Assembly (NCBI RefSeq): GCF_001636845.1
Contig: NZ_LITT01000007.1
Coordinates: 35,461-99,460 of the forward strand
Length of the DNA: 64,000 bases
Reading direction: 5' to 3'
Source of the DNA: Clostridium ljungdahlii
Lineage (GTDB): Bacteria > Bacillota > Clostridia > Clostridiales > Clostridiaceae
Made by a program: the position numbers and the translations under genes
Shown: piece by piece, positions 44,198 to 53,390 of the stretch
Numbering within the stretch: position 1 is the first letter of the stretch
Layout: each line of letters starts with the position of its first letter
The notes under the pieces: generated by a model
Database searches by the model: none
The model's input: only the letters and a program-made list of their open reading frames with translations
What the model was told of the DNA's origin: nothing

Positions 44198-45193
44198 ATG
44201 AAACTTATAAAAGTTAAAGATGGATTACTGGAGGTCGAGAACTTTTTTTTGACCTCTTCTTTTAGTGATTTTGCTGGAAGTGCTAATGTAACAAGAGATA
44301 TGAGTACAGGAAAAATGAAATTAATCTCCAATAATAAGATTGAAAGAAATTTTACCTATACCGAATTTGTTGTAGAACTTGAAAAAGAAAATTTTAATGA
44401 TGTGGGTATAGATGATTATTCTGCAATATATTTTGACAATGGAAAGTACACTTTTGGTATTAAAGATAAAAAGCAAGCTGAACAACATAAGTTTTGGAAA
44501 ATAATTAAGCAAGATAATTATGTTCAAGCATATATATCAGATGATGGAATTAATTACACCAATATAGGTGGTATGAATTTTACAGATGCAGTGTTACATC
44601 AGGGCTTTGAAAAATACAGTAATGAGGATTTTATATTAGACAACTATAAAGTATATGGAAGCCCATATGTCACTATACAAAATTTCCCGGAGAATACTGT
44701 ATGTGAACTGTATGACCCAAATAATAATTTGTTAAAAGCTAGAACCTTCAACGGTGATCTGGAGTGTAAAGTATTTCTGGATGGCAATATTCAGGGATAT
44801 TTTATTTTTAAAGATAGTAGTGGAAGCCCAATATATAAATCAGACCTGCTGGATCTTAAGTATGGTGATGTATATGTATTTAGCAAATACGAACTTGAAG
44901 TGATTTATAATGGATTGATTGTAACTAACACAAGTCCTGGAGTATTAAAAGACTTTCAGGAGAGCATAACAATTAAAAACATAGATACTAAAGATTATGC
45001 AGGGCTAAAAATAGGGATACATACTGCAAGTGATGATTTAATTCAACTAAGCTTGGATGGCACAGCATATTCAGATAGTGTAAGTTTAGATTTGCTTCAA
45101 GGACAAAGTAAAGATGTATTTGTTAAAATAACTAAAAATGTTGATAATCACAATTTTTCTGTGAGAGATTTTCAACTAGTAATAGATGAGTAG
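44198..45193 (+). CDS. Tail fibre/baseplate protein with lectin-like region
   Basis: 331 residues, strand-rich. Residues about 20-155 (FADFAG-like start; FWKIIKQDNYVQAYISDDGINYTNIGG) resemble a concanavalin-like sandwich; later segments carry short repeats of beta-domain type. Probably part of the adsorption apparatus. Confidence 0.55.
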   Translation: MKLIKVKDGLLEVENFFLTSSFSDFAGSANVTRDMSTGKMKLISNNKIERNFTYTEFVVELEKENFNDVGIDDYSAIYFDNGKYTFGIKDKKQAEQHKFWKIIKQDNYVQAYISDDGINYTNIGGMNFTDAVLHQGFEKYSNEDFILDNYKVYGSPYVTIQNFPENTVCELYDPNNNLLKARTFNGDLECKVFLDGNIQGYFIFKDSSGSPIYKSDLLDLKYGDVYVFSKYELEVIYNGLIVTNTSPGVLKDFQESITIKNIDTKDYAGLKIGIHTASDDLIQLSLDGTAYSDSVSLDLLQGQSKDVFVKITKNVDNHNFSVRDFQLVIDE

Positions 45194-45204
45194 GTGATGA
45201 CTGA

Positions 45205-46290
45205 ATGAGTGAATTTTTTAATATAACTCTTAACAAAGATGTTGTTTTGGATGATAGTGCAACTAATAGTTCTACAGGATGGACAGGCCAGCATATACTA
45301 GATGAAATAATAGCTCACAGGATTACTAAATTTGAAGGCTTAGATGATGTAAATGTAGCAAATAAGCAAGATAAACAGGTAGTTGTTTATTCAGCAGACA
45401 TGAAAAAATTTACTACTGTAGATTTACAGAATATTGGAGATGCAGCAGGATTAAGTTTAAAGCAAATAAGTAAAATGGGTATAACAGGAGGTACATCATC
45501 ACCTTACGAGGTAGATATTCCAATTAATACAGTAGATTTCAAAGTTCCTAGAGTTAATGTGCTGCAATTTAAGCAGGGTGACCAGAATGTAATAAAAACT
45601 TTAAATTCATTCAGTAACTCTGAATCCAGTGATTTTGAACCTGATGATATGATAGCGTTTGATAATACAGTACATTTAAAAACAAGTTATGATTATCAAA
45701 TGAAAGATGAGGGAGCTATAGGATCTAACAACGAAGAATATTCCTGTGAAATAGATAAGAACATTTTTAAAGAAATAGATGATATTGAAGAATCTGTTGA
45801 TGGAGTAAGTGAGATACTTACAGTAACTGCCATACCACCAGATAGATTATTAATTGCTAGTGGAGATAGGGATTTAAGTTATGTACAGAATATAGATTAC
45901 TTTAAACTAACGGGAACAGGAAATAATTTAAAAGTAGTGTGCAGTGTAGATGGTGGAACAACATGGAAAACATTTAATATGGATCATTGGGAAGATATAA
46001 GTTTAACTATGAATGATGTAAAGACAAAAGGTATAGATATGTCTATTTTCAATGCTATTAATTCTACTTACTGGAATTTGCTTAATGCAAATAAAAAAAT
46101 AAGGTTTGCTTATTTACTGTCTATGAATAGTATTTCAGATACAAAGAGCATTGATAATTTAGATTTACAGTATGATGGTCAAGGCAAATGGGTACAAGCT
46201 AAAGAAACAGATTATGATGTAGTATATGTTTCAAATACCCAACTGCAGGTGCTTATAAAATTTTCAGGAGATATAAAAATAAATTACTAA
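45205..46290 (+). CDS. Tail fibre protein, 361 aa
   Basis: Begins FFNITLNKDVVLDDSATNSSTGWTGQHILDEI, a known start of phage fibres. Later VDGVSEILTVTAIPPDRLLIASGDRDLSYVQNIDYFKLTGTGNN. Lies among fibre genes before the lysis cassette. Probably a receptor-facing fibre. Confidence 0.6.
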   Translation: MSEFFNITLNKDVVLDDSATNSSTGWTGQHILDEIIAHRITKFEGLDDVNVANKQDKQVVVYSADMKKFTTVDLQNIGDAAGLSLKQISKMGITGGTSSPYEVDIPINTVDFKVPRVNVLQFKQGDQNVIKTLNSFSNSESSDFEPDDMIAFDNTVHLKTSYDYQMKDEGAIGSNNEEYSCEIDKNIFKEIDDIEESVDGVSEILTVTAIPPDRLLIASGDRDLSYVQNIDYFKLTGTGNNLKVVCSVDGGTTWKTFNMDHWEDISLTMNDVKTKGIDMSIFNAINSTYWNLLNANKKIRFAYLLSMNSISDTKSIDNLDLQYDGQGKWVQAKETDYDVVYVSNTQLQVLIKFSGDIKINY

Positions 46291-46333
46291 TTAGTTTAAT
46301 ATTGCAGGCTTTATAAAGATAGGAAGTGAAAGA

Positions 46334-47440
46334 ATGACATTAAGTGTAGGAACAACGGGTGTAATACAACCAGAAACGGGATGGCAAAGATCTCAATATA
46401 ATGAAGGAAGATTAATATTTATAGGTACTGATTGGCAATTATATGATGATAATTCTGGACATTTAATAAAATATCAGTTAGGTTCTTTAAAACATCAAGT
46501 TAAATTTAGATTTTTAGGAACTAAATTTAGAATGATTGGATGCGGTAGTGGATATTATTCAAATCAGTGTAAGGTAATTATAACTTCTCTCAAAACAAAT
46601 CAGATTATATCAAATTATACTTTTAATGAGCATTGTACTGAAGATACACGTAATCTTACTTTAGTACATGAAAGCCCTGCTATTCCTTTAGATGAATATG
46701 AAGTAATAATAGAAGAAACATCCGGTAAAAATTTTAATATAAATTCTATTGATATAGAAAATACAGGTGAATTTTTAGCTTATATAGGACAAACATTAAC
46801 TGCACCAGAAATAGGTTGGCAACGTATAGAAGATACAAATAGTATCATTACTTACGAGGGACAATGGTATATCCAAACAAACAATACTTATTCTGGAGGA
46901 AGCTGTCATTATTCAATAAATAAAAATTCCATAGTTAAATTTAATTTTACTGGAAATAAATTAAGAATTATAGCTGGGGTAGTTCCTAATTGTAGTGGAA
47001 ATATTACTATTACTATTGATGGTATAAAATATCCTTTTTCAGAATATCAAAGTAGTCTTATTAGTAGTTGCTTGTTATTTGAAAAAACAGATTTAGCAAA
47101 TAAAGAGCATTCATTTATGTTTTGTACAAATGATGAAAATTCAAGTATTTATAGCGTTTTTGATGCTATAGATATAGATTCAAATGGAATATTAAAACCT
47201 TATAACCCCAATTTAAATAAATATTTAATTATGAAAAATAATCAATATTATTCTGTAAAAGATAATTCACTTACTTTATTAGGAATACCAACAGATGATA
47301 CACAAAAAGAGAAGTGGTTTAATCATAATGGAGTAGATGATTTGAAAGCAGTATTGTTAACACCTGATTCAAATGGAAATAAGTTAATTGATAAACTTGA
47401 TAATAAATTTGAAATAAGAATGATGAAGCCTAAAGATTAG
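46334..47440 (+). CDS. Tail fibre with two tandem carbohydrate-binding-like domains
   Basis: 368 residues. Two repeats begin PETGWQRSQYNEGRLIFIG and APEIGWQRIEDTNSIITYEG and continue with RFLGTKFRMIGCGSG and NFTGNKLRIIAGVVP; each is about 145 residues, a jelly-roll-like sandwich. The C-terminal 75 residues carry NNQYYSVKDNSLTLLGIP. Likely receptor-binding protein. Confidence 0.65.
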   Translation: MTLSVGTTGVIQPETGWQRSQYNEGRLIFIGTDWQLYDDNSGHLIKYQLGSLKHQVKFRFLGTKFRMIGCGSGYYSNQCKVIITSLKTNQIISNYTFNEHCTEDTRNLTLVHESPAIPLDEYEVIIEETSGKNFNINSIDIENTGEFLAYIGQTLTAPEIGWQRIEDTNSIITYEGQWYIQTNNTYSGGSCHYSINKNSIVKFNFTGNKLRIIAGVVPNCSGNITITIDGIKYPFSEYQSSLISSCLLFEKTDLANKEHSFMFCTNDENSSIYSVFDAIDIDSNGILKPYNPNLNKYLIMKNNQYYSVKDNSLTLLGIPTDDTQKEKWFNHNGVDDLKAVLLTPDSNGNKLIDKLDNKFEIRMMKPKD

Positions 47441-47483
47441 AAATGGTTTCCTTATTTTCACTAAGAGTAGGAGGTTCTGTATA

Positions 47484-47933
47484 TTGAAAAATAAAATATA
47501 TAAAGACCTGATTTTAATATTTATTATGGGTGCTCTATACATGGTACTAGAGGGTTTATGGCGAGGATGGACGCATATAAGTATGTTGGTAGTTGGTGGA
47601 CTAGCTGCTTTTTTTATAGGGAAGTTAAACGAGCATCCTAAATTCTATGACCGAAAGATGTGGCAGGAATGTTTAATAGGTACGTTTATAATCTTAATAC
47701 TAGAATTCACAAGTGGCATGATTTTAAATGTATGGTTAGGTTTAGGCATATGGGACTATTCCAATGAACTTTTTAACTTATATGGACAAATATGTTTGCC
47801 TTATGCTGTATTGTGGTTTTTCTTAGTACCATTTGCAATTTATGTTGATGATTATTTAAGATATAGGTTATTTGGGGAAAAGAAGCCAGAAGGGTTAGTA
47901 AAAAATTATAAAGATTTATTTACATTACAATAA
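47484..47933 (+). CDS. Membrane protein of the CmpB/ABC-transporter type IV family
   Basis: 149 residues, four hydrophobic helices, with LYMVLEGLWRGWTHISMLVVGGLAAFFIGKLNE and LEFTSGMILNVWLGLGIWDYS, the conserved motifs of PF06541-type proteins often carried by firmicute phages before the lysis genes. TTG start after AGGAGG. Function in phages unknown. Confidence 0.7.
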   Translation: MKNKIYKDLILIFIMGALYMVLEGLWRGWTHISMLVVGGLAAFFIGKLNEHPKFYDRKMWQECLIGTFIILILEFTSGMILNVWLGLGIWDYSNELFNLYGQICLPYAVLWFFLVPFAIYVDDYLRYRLFGEKKPEGLVKNYKDLFTLQ

Positions 47934-48011
47934 ATTAAATTTAAATAAAAAAGGATATTATGACATATTGTAGAATATAATAATAAAGATTTATTTTAGG
48001 AAGGTGTTAAT

Positions 48012-48305
48012 ATGATCCATTTTAGAATAAAAGATGTATTCGATGAAATTAAACAGGCTTTGCAGGCAAAAGGTGCTAATAATGTTACTTTTGAAGATGG
48101 TGATAACAAATATGAAAAAGTATTATGTTTAGGAGCTGTTAGGGTTGGAAAGGTTAAAATAAGTTATCCAGATGATACAGATAGGGATGATTGTTGCAAT
48201 GTAGTAGTTTCGTTTGATTACTATTTAGTAAATGATGTTACAGGTGGCGTTAACAAGTTTGATTTTTTTATAGATAATTTTATTAAAATAACAAATGCCA
48301 GATAA
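48012..48305 (+). CDS. Hypothetical protein, 97 aa
   Basis: IKDVFDEIKQALQAKGANNVTFED then a strand-rich acidic end. It follows a 78-bp gap with an AT-rich TATAAT-like sequence near 47976, so it may have its own promoter. AGGAAGGTG precedes the ATG. No family recognised. The region 48306-48513 holds a hairpin-like AGAGCCTATTGGCTCTTTTTT terminator and no gene. Confidence 0.5.
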   Translation: MIHFRIKDVFDEIKQALQAKGANNVTFEDGDNKYEKVLCLGAVRVGKVKISYPDDTDRDDCCNVVVSFDYYLVNDVTGGVNKFDFFIDNFIKITNAR

Positions 48306-48513
48306 AAAATAATAATTTTATTAGAGAGCCTATTGGCTCTTTTTTATATTTACAATAGCTAAGTCAGAATAGAAAATTTTTGCGTACTAAACATATGGTA
48401 AGATAAGGGCTAGAATTAGTTCTTTTATTTTGCCCTAAATTTTATACTTTTGTAAATGTATAAAGGAAAACTCCTTTTTATGTAGAATTATATATGAAAA
48501 GGAGTTTTACTAT

Positions 48514-49005
48514 ATGGATATGCAAAATAGATTTTGGAATAGAATGGTACAAATAAAATTTGAAATTCTTTACTTTAATGAATATATAGAACAATCAGGA
48601 AAATTTGATATATGCGTAAATACTTTTACAGCCATAACATCTTCAGGAAGTATTGCTGGGTGGGCTATATGGAATAATCTAAAATTTATTTGGGCAATTT
48701 TAATAGCAATGACTCAAGTAATTACTGTTATTAAATCATATTTACCATATCATAAAAGAGTTGAATTTTTAAGTAAACTTTGTTTTGAATTGTCAGGTTT
48801 ATTTATTAATTGTGAACATCTTTGGTATGATGTTAGTAATGGTAGCTTAACTAATAATGAAATTAATGATAAACTAAGGGACATACAAATTAAGGAAGAT
48901 AAAATTAAAAATAAATATTTAGGTAGTAACATTTTGCCTCTAAAAAACAAATTAGAGACAAAAGCAAATATCAAACTTAAAGAATATTTTAATAAATATT
49001 ATTAA
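48514..49005 (+). CDS. SLATT-like small membrane protein, 163 aa
   Basis: One or two membrane helices around residues 38-80 (SSGSIAGWAIWNNLKFIWAILIAMTQVITVIKSYLP) followed by an amphipathic helical tail (RVEFLSKLCFELSGLFINCEHLW). This layout resembles SLATT proteins, proposed pore-forming effectors of nucleotide-signal conflict systems. The gene at 49022 starts 16 bp later. Likely lysogeny- or infection-related cargo. Confidence 0.5.
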   Translation: MDMQNRFWNRMVQIKFEILYFNEYIEQSGKFDICVNTFTAITSSGSIAGWAIWNNLKFIWAILIAMTQVITVIKSYLPYHKRVEFLSKLCFELSGLFINCEHLWYDVSNGSLTNNEINDKLRDIQIKEDKIKNKYLGSNILPLKNKLETKANIKLKEYFNKYY

Positions 49006-49021
49006 GTTAGGAGGAATATTA

Positions 49022-49135
49022 ATGAATAGAATAAAATTATCTAAAAAGAGTACTTTTAGTAAAGACAGTGTACCTGAAACTACAGAAAAGATAAAAATGC
49101 CCAAAACTAAACCGCCTAAAAAAGAAAGTAAATAA
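49022..49135 (+). CDS. Small basic protein, 37 aa
   Basis: Encodes MNRIKLSKKSTFSKDSVPET...PPKKESK, with GGAGGAAT 6 bases upstream. Extremely Lys/Ser/Pro-rich. It is paired with the SLATT-like gene before a strong terminator, so the two form a small operon. Function unknown. Confidence 0.5.
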   Translation: MNRIKLSKKSTFSKDSVPETTEKIKMPKTKPPKKESK

Positions 49136-49146
49136 TTATATTAAAA

Positions 49147-49180
49147 AAGACTTTGGAGATATCCAAAGCTCTTTTTTTAT
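49147..49180 (+). terminator. Terminator before the lysis cassette
   Basis: CTTTGGA / TCCAAAG with a GATA loop, extended by AAGA / TCTT, and followed by seven T. Closes the SLATT-like operon. Confidence 0.8.
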
Positions 49181-49202
49181 ACTTAAAAACAGGGGGTAGT
49201 AT

Positions 49203-49466
49203 ATGAGTGAATGTTATGACATAAAGCTATGTGCAGAAAAGCATAAGCAAATAGATGAAACTTTTGATTTGCACGAGAGAAGATTAAACGATCATGCTGA
49301 TAGACTTAAAAAGCTGGAAGGAAGGGGAGAGAGAGTAGATGAAAAATTAGAAGATTTATGTGGTAGACTTGATAATTTAATAAGTACCCTAAAGTGGGGT
49401 ATGGGTATATTAGGAGCTTCATTCTTGGGGCTCTTTATTTATTTATTAGAATTACATTTAAAATAA
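49203..49466 (+). CDS. XhlA-like holin accessory protein
   Basis: 87 residues: a coiled coil (DLHERRLNDHADRLKKLEGRGERVDEKLEDL) then one membrane helix (WGMGILGASFLGLFIYLLEL). This matches XhlA/hemolysin-XhlA proteins of the lysis cassette. AGGGGGTAG precedes ATG. Followed by the amidase gene. Confidence 0.8.
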   Translation: MSECYDIKLCAEKHKQIDETFDLHERRLNDHADRLKKLEGRGERVDEKLEDLCGRLDNLISTLKWGMGILGASFLGLFIYLLELHLK

Positions 49467-49482
49467 GAAAGGAAATGATGTT

Positions 49483-50244
49483 ATGGTAATAACTTATGAT
49501 TTTGGGCATGGTACTGGTGAGGATCGTGGAGCTGAAGGATATAGAAATGAGGAGAATGATTGTAGAGAATATGGTGCACTTGTAATTAAGAAATTGCAAC
49601 AACTAGGGCATACCTGCTACGATTGCACACCTTCAGCAAGTCCAGCTTTAACTTTAGGACAATCATTAGCCTATAGAGTTAATAAAGCTAATTCTATAGG
49701 CTCACAGCTACATTTATGTTTCCATGTTAATGCCTATGAAACAGATAAAGCCAATGGATGTGAAGTGGAGTATATAAGTGCCTCAGGCAAAACATATGCT
49801 GACAGGGTATGTGCTGAAATGTCTAGTGAGCTAGGATTTAGAAACAGGGGCAGTCAATTAAGGACAGGTTTATATGTACTTAAGTATACAAAAATGGCTG
49901 CTATTTTAATAGAACCATTTTTCTGTGATACAAAATCAGATTGTGACAAGTACGATCCTGAGAAATTAGCAACAGCTATAGTAAAAGGCATTACAGGACA
50001 AACAGTATCAAGCCAACCAACTGCACCTAAGCAAGTAGTACAAACAGTACCTACGTATCCTGAAACAATTCCAGAAGGAGTATTTCAAATTCCAGGTACT
50101 AAATTTTATATAGAGCCAAGAACCGATGGAGATATGGGAATTCATCTAGACAGAGGAAATTATATTATCATCCGTAAAGGTGGAGCACCAGTGGTAGTTT
50201 ACAACAATAACAAAGGTCAGGGTGGATCTAAAGTGTTATTCTAA
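49483..50244 (+). CDS. Endolysin, N-acetylmuramoyl-L-alanine amidase (Amidase_3)
   Basis: 253 residues. YDFGHGTGEDRGAEG with H9, NEEND with E24, HLCFHVNAYE with H81, and ILIEPFFCD with catalytic E145 form the zinc amidase site. The C-terminal part from about 195 (IPEGVFQIPGTKFYIEPRTDGDMGIHL) is probably a cell-wall binding domain. No signal peptide, so release needs the holin. Confidence 0.9.
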   Translation: MVITYDFGHGTGEDRGAEGYRNEENDCREYGALVIKKLQQLGHTCYDCTPSASPALTLGQSLAYRVNKANSIGSQLHLCFHVNAYETDKANGCEVEYISASGKTYADRVCAEMSSELGFRNRGSQLRTGLYVLKYTKMAAILIEPFFCDTKSDCDKYDPEKLATAIVKGITGQTVSSQPTAPKQVVQTVPTYPETIPEGVFQIPGTKFYIEPRTDGDMGIHLDRGNYIIIRKGGAPVVVYNNNKGQGGSKVLF

Positions 50245-50284
50245 TTCTTATCTTATGGATCAAAAGATGAGAAATTTGTCTTAT

Positions 50285-50308
50285 AAGGCTAGTAAAATAG
50301 CCTTTTTT
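50285..50308 (+). terminator. Hairpin after the endolysin gene
   Basis: AAGGCTA / TAGCCTT with a 6-base loop and TTTTTT. Located 40 bp after the endolysin stop, upstream of the holin. Confidence 0.75.
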
Positions 50309-50351
50309 AAATTATCAAAAATATAAATTTAAATTTTAGGAGGAAAAAAGT

Positions 50352-50804
50352 ATGTTAGGAAATGAAGTAGCAAATATAATTTCAAGTGGAGTATTAAGTA
50401 TTTTAGGAGCTTTGGCTTCTTATGGTGTAGCAGTAGGAGTTACTTATCTTAAAAAGAAAAGGGAAGCTCTTATCAAGCAAATTGGAGTTGATCAGTACAA
50501 CAAGGATTATAAAATCGCACAGGATATTTACTATATAGTAGAGCAACAGTTTAAGTTTATTCCACAGGCAGGAGAACAAAAGAAAAAGGCATTTGATAAA
50601 TTATTAGTTGAAAAGATTCCAGGAATATCCCAAGAGGAACTGGATCACTTTAGAGAGACAATTTGTGGAAAGATAAATAGTGAGTTTAAAGATAGTAAAT
50701 TATTAGCTCCAGCTTTTGATGAAAGTAAAGATGTTTCGGATGTAATGGATGTTAATAAGAAGACAACTTTAAATCCAAAGCAATCTCAAGCACAAAATGT
50801 ATAA
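50352..50804 (+). CDS. LLH-type phage holin
   Basis: 150 residues. One N-terminal membrane helix (GVLSILGALASYGVAVGVTYL), then KIAQDIYYIVEQQFKFIPQAGEQKKKAFDKLLVEKIPGISQEELDHFRETICGKIN, the LLH holin signature, and a tail rich in Asp, Lys and Asn. Opens the membrane for the endolysin. Its 3' end and terminator are copied, in degraded form, at 52086, 53391 and 60020. Confidence 0.85.
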   Translation: MLGNEVANIISSGVLSILGALASYGVAVGVTYLKKKREALIKQIGVDQYNKDYKIAQDIYYIVEQQFKFIPQAGEQKKKAFDKLLVEKIPGISQEELDHFRETICGKINSEFKDSKLLAPAFDESKDVSDVMDVNKKTTLNPKQSQAQNV

Positions 50805-50831
50805 ACTAAAATAGTAGCTCAATAAGATTTT

Positions 50832-50870
50832 AAGCCTAGTAGAGAATTAAATCTGCTAGGCTTTATTTTT
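50832..50870 (+). terminator. Holin terminator
   Basis: AAGCCTAG / CTAGGCTT stem with an internal AGAG/CTG extension, then TATTTTTA. The same holin-end plus terminator pattern recurs at 52253 and 53441 with different stem bases. A second hairpin AAATAGCGAATATT...AATATTTGCTATTT lies at about 50946-50990. Confidence 0.8.
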
Positions 50871-51082
50871 ATGTAAAATTTTGCTACAATTAGGAAAGAA
50901 CATAAAGGAAATAACTGTATAATTATTATGAAATGTTGAAATAAAAAAATAGCGAATATTAGTAACTAAGAACAATATTTGCTATTTTAATTAATATGAT
51001 CTACTATAGAAGAATTATTTAAGTTATTTGACTCTGTAATATATAGGGGTATTATAATAAATTAAAGTAAGGGGATGGCAAG

Positions 51083-52078
51083 ATGAGATACACAGTAAAT
51101 TCATTGGTATATTTTCCACATGATATATTCGGAGGGCCAATTAATAGGTTAACAATCGAATTAATTGACAATAGGTGGAAAATAACTCATGGTGAACTAG
51201 TACAAACTATTGGGGTTCCATCTGCAGTTCAACTTAATATTCAACCACAGAAGTTAATAAAAATGATGTCAAAAGCAGAGTCGCAAAGAAATGTTGAAGT
51301 GTCAATAATTGTAGATACAAATGATTTTAGAAAAGCATGGACTATTGCAAGTGATGTTCTTGAAACATTTTGTTCGTGGTTAACTTTTCTAACATTAAAC
51401 GCATATAAAATACTTAATTGGGTAGATTGTAGTACTTCAGATGGACATTCGATCAAGATTAGTAAGTCATATGTTACTCCTAAGGATAATAGCTCAATTC
51501 AGACACATACGTATAATCCAGCAGGGCATTACGATTTAAGTGCATGGTTAACGAATAAATTACCGGATGAAATTATATATCCTATAAATTGTTTGCGCAA
51601 AGGTATGATTGTTGAACATTTAAAAGAAAAAGTAATCGCGTGGGCTACAGCAATGGAGGGAGTGTCTGAGATATTAGCTTGTCAAGGTGCACAAATTAGG
51701 AAATGCCCTAGATGTGGAGAAGATCTTTATAGTCAGCCTATAGCTAGTAAAGATGGGTTACTTAATTTTTTAAGAAATGAGTTGGGATATTCAAGAAGAA
51801 AGATCTATGATCCAATTTGGAAGGTTAGAAGTAAATTTATACATGCAGATATAAAGAACATTGAATATACATATGAACAATTAACAATTATACAAAATGC
51901 AGCGTATGCCTTACTTGTGAGTGTAATTTCATATTACATTCTTAAACAAACAGATCTTCCATTTAAAGATAAAGAACAGATATCAGGTGAAAGTTACAAA
52001 TACAATCATCCATTTTTAGGAGAAGTTTTATCATTAAAGAGTAACCTTGAAGCACTAGCAAACATTAATGAGAAGTAA
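51083..52078 (+). CDS. HEPN (Apea-like) protein, putative RNase defence effector
   Basis: 331 residues. The C-terminal about 100 residues (LRNELGYSRRKIYDPIWKVRSKFIHADIKNIEYTYEQ, then a hydrophobic helix) carry R249-x4-H254, the HEPN ribonuclease motif, in the context of the Apea-like HEPN family. A CPRCGEDL zinc knuckle begins at C208. Toxic HEPN RNases underlie abortive infection and many TA systems. AAGGGGATGG precedes the ATG, and TTGACT/TATTATAAT form a plausible promoter about 51029-51056. No partner gene is adjacent. Confidence 0.7.
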   Translation: MRYTVNSLVYFPHDIFGGPINRLTIELIDNRWKITHGELVQTIGVPSAVQLNIQPQKLIKMMSKAESQRNVEVSIIVDTNDFRKAWTIASDVLETFCSWLTFLTLNAYKILNWVDCSTSDGHSIKISKSYVTPKDNSSIQTHTYNPAGHYDLSAWLTNKLPDEIIYPINCLRKGMIVEHLKEKVIAWATAMEGVSEILACQGAQIRKCPRCGEDLYSQPIASKDGLLNFLRNELGYSRRKIYDPIWKVRSKFIHADIKNIEYTYEQLTIIQNAAYALLVSVISYYILKQTDLPFKDKEQISGESYKYNHPFLGEVLSLKSNLEALANINEK

Positions 52079-52085
52079 AAAAGTG

Positions 52086-52215
52086 TTAATATATTAGCTC
52101 CGGCCTTTGATGGAAATAAAGATGTTGCTGATGTATCAGATGCTATTAATATTAAACAGGATACATCAAGTAATGTACAAAGTACTGGACAGAATGTATT
52201 GACTTCTGTATAAAA
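52086..52215 (+). pseudogene. Degraded copy of the holin 3' end
   Basis: ATATTAGCTCCGGCCTTTGATG...AAAGATGTTGCTGATGTA matches holin positions 50703-50745 (TTAGCTCCAGCTTTTGATGAAAG...GTTTCGGATGTAATG), and the copied stretch continues to an in-frame-like end. It lacks the start and membrane part of the holin. It lies after the HEPN gene and before a copied terminator. Confidence 0.75.
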
Positions 52216-52252
52216 TGATGAACAAAGTATAACCATGGTTCAGTAATAATTT

Positions 52253-52296
52253 AAAGTCTAGAGTAGTATAAAAAGCTATTCTAGACTTTATTTTTG
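52253..52296 (+). terminator. Terminator after the HEPN gene, holin-terminator homologue
   Basis: AAAGTCTAGA...TCTAGACTTT stem (TAG/CTA inside) and TATTTTTG tail, preceded by GGTTCAGTAATAATTTAAAG, similar to the holin terminator leader GTAGCTCAATAAGATTTTAAG. Ends the HEPN transcript. Confidence 0.8.
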
Positions 52297-52380
52297 TACA
52301 TAGTATAATACATAAATAAAATTTAATTTAAAAAATAAATAATAAAAAATACAAATATGTTTATACTAATAATATAGTAA

Positions 52381-52479
52381 TTAAATGATTTTAAGCAATA
52401 TTAATGCTAATATCAGTATAGAAAGGCTTTGAAACAATAAAATAAATAATACTTGTTTTAATACCTTTATTATAGTCAT
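52381..52479 (-). CDS. Hydrophobic 32-residue peptide, possible type I toxin
   Basis: Encodes MTIIKVLKQVLFILLFQSL then SILILALILLKII, a single membrane helix with basic residues at the start and near the end. AAGGAAGGAGGCC lies 5-8 bases before the ATG on the minus strand, a very strong site. Size and layout resemble type I toxins and small membrane peptides; no antisense RNA was confirmed. The 400 bp between the terminator at 52253 and the gene at 52700 holds nothing else that I could support. Confidence 0.5.
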   Translation of the reverse strand: MTIIKVLKQVLFILLFQSLSILILALILLKII

Positions 52480-52699
52480 AAAAAGGCCTCCTTCCTTAGA
52501 TAGATTTGCTCAAATATATCTTTTGTATAGAGGGGTCTTTTTATACTGTTTAAGTATAAAAAATATATATAAATTTTGGGCAAGTTATTTATAACTATAA
52601 ATATCACAGTAGACACATTAATACATAAATAAGTTATATTTCTAAAAAGAATTTCTTTTATTTTATTTTTGCTATAATATTACTAGGAGATGATATTTA

Positions 52700-53296
52700 A
52701 TGAATGGAACCCAGGTATCTATAATTACAATGATTACTGCTGGTGCAGCAATAATAACTGCAATTGCATCTGCAATTGGAGTTATTATAAATATTAGAAG
52801 AGATATTAAATCTAGAAATAAGCAAAATGAAATAGAAGAAAAATCTCAAGCATTAAAGATTTCAGCCTATTTAGAAAATGATGAAAAACTTTATATAATA
52901 AATTCGTCTGACTTACCAATATATAATGTTGTAATTACAGTAATTCATAAAAGAGGACATACTCTTAGGAAAGGTGAAGATCTTTGGAAAGAAGAATTAG
53001 CGTTAGATATAGATGATAAATTAAAGTCTCAATTTTATAATTCGCAAGTTGCGGTATATGATGTAATTCCAACAGGAAGATTTAAAAAAGAGGATATTTT
53101 TCCAAGCCATTCTATGGGTGATTGGCATGCAACAAATGCAAATAGAGTAGAGATATCATTTACAGATAGTTCATCAAATTCATGGATCAAAAGAGCAGAT
53201 GGTAAATTAGAAAAAATAGAAGTTACTCCATATGATTATTATGATTTATGTGAAACAAATGTTAGAAAGGCTTCTCTTGTAGAAGATAAAAAATAG
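52700..53296 (+). CDS. Membrane-anchored protein, 198 aa, unknown
   Basis: One N-terminal helix (SIITMITAGAAIITAIASAIGVIINI), a charged coiled coil (RRDIKSRNKQNEIEEKSQALK), then a strand-rich domain (DLPIYNVVITVIHKRGHTL). A promoter-like TTTTTGCTATAATATT lies just upstream of TAGGAGATG. Similar in layout to the protein at 22074. It is followed by a holin-end remnant and a terminator, like the HEPN gene before it. Unrecognised. Confidence 0.6.
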   Translation: MNGTQVSIITMITAGAAIITAIASAIGVIINIRRDIKSRNKQNEIEEKSQALKISAYLENDEKLYIINSSDLPIYNVVITVIHKRGHTLRKGEDLWKEELALDIDDKLKSQFYNSQVAVYDVIPTGRFKKEDIFPSHSMGDWHATNANRVEISFTDSSSNSWIKRADGKLEKIEVTPYDYYDLCETNVRKASLVEDKK

Positions 53297-53390
53297 CTTC
53301 TTAAATTTTTATACATATAAAAACATAGTGAAATTTGTAGGCTATATAGGGATAAAAATTAATTGATTTAAATAAAAATTGATACTATAT

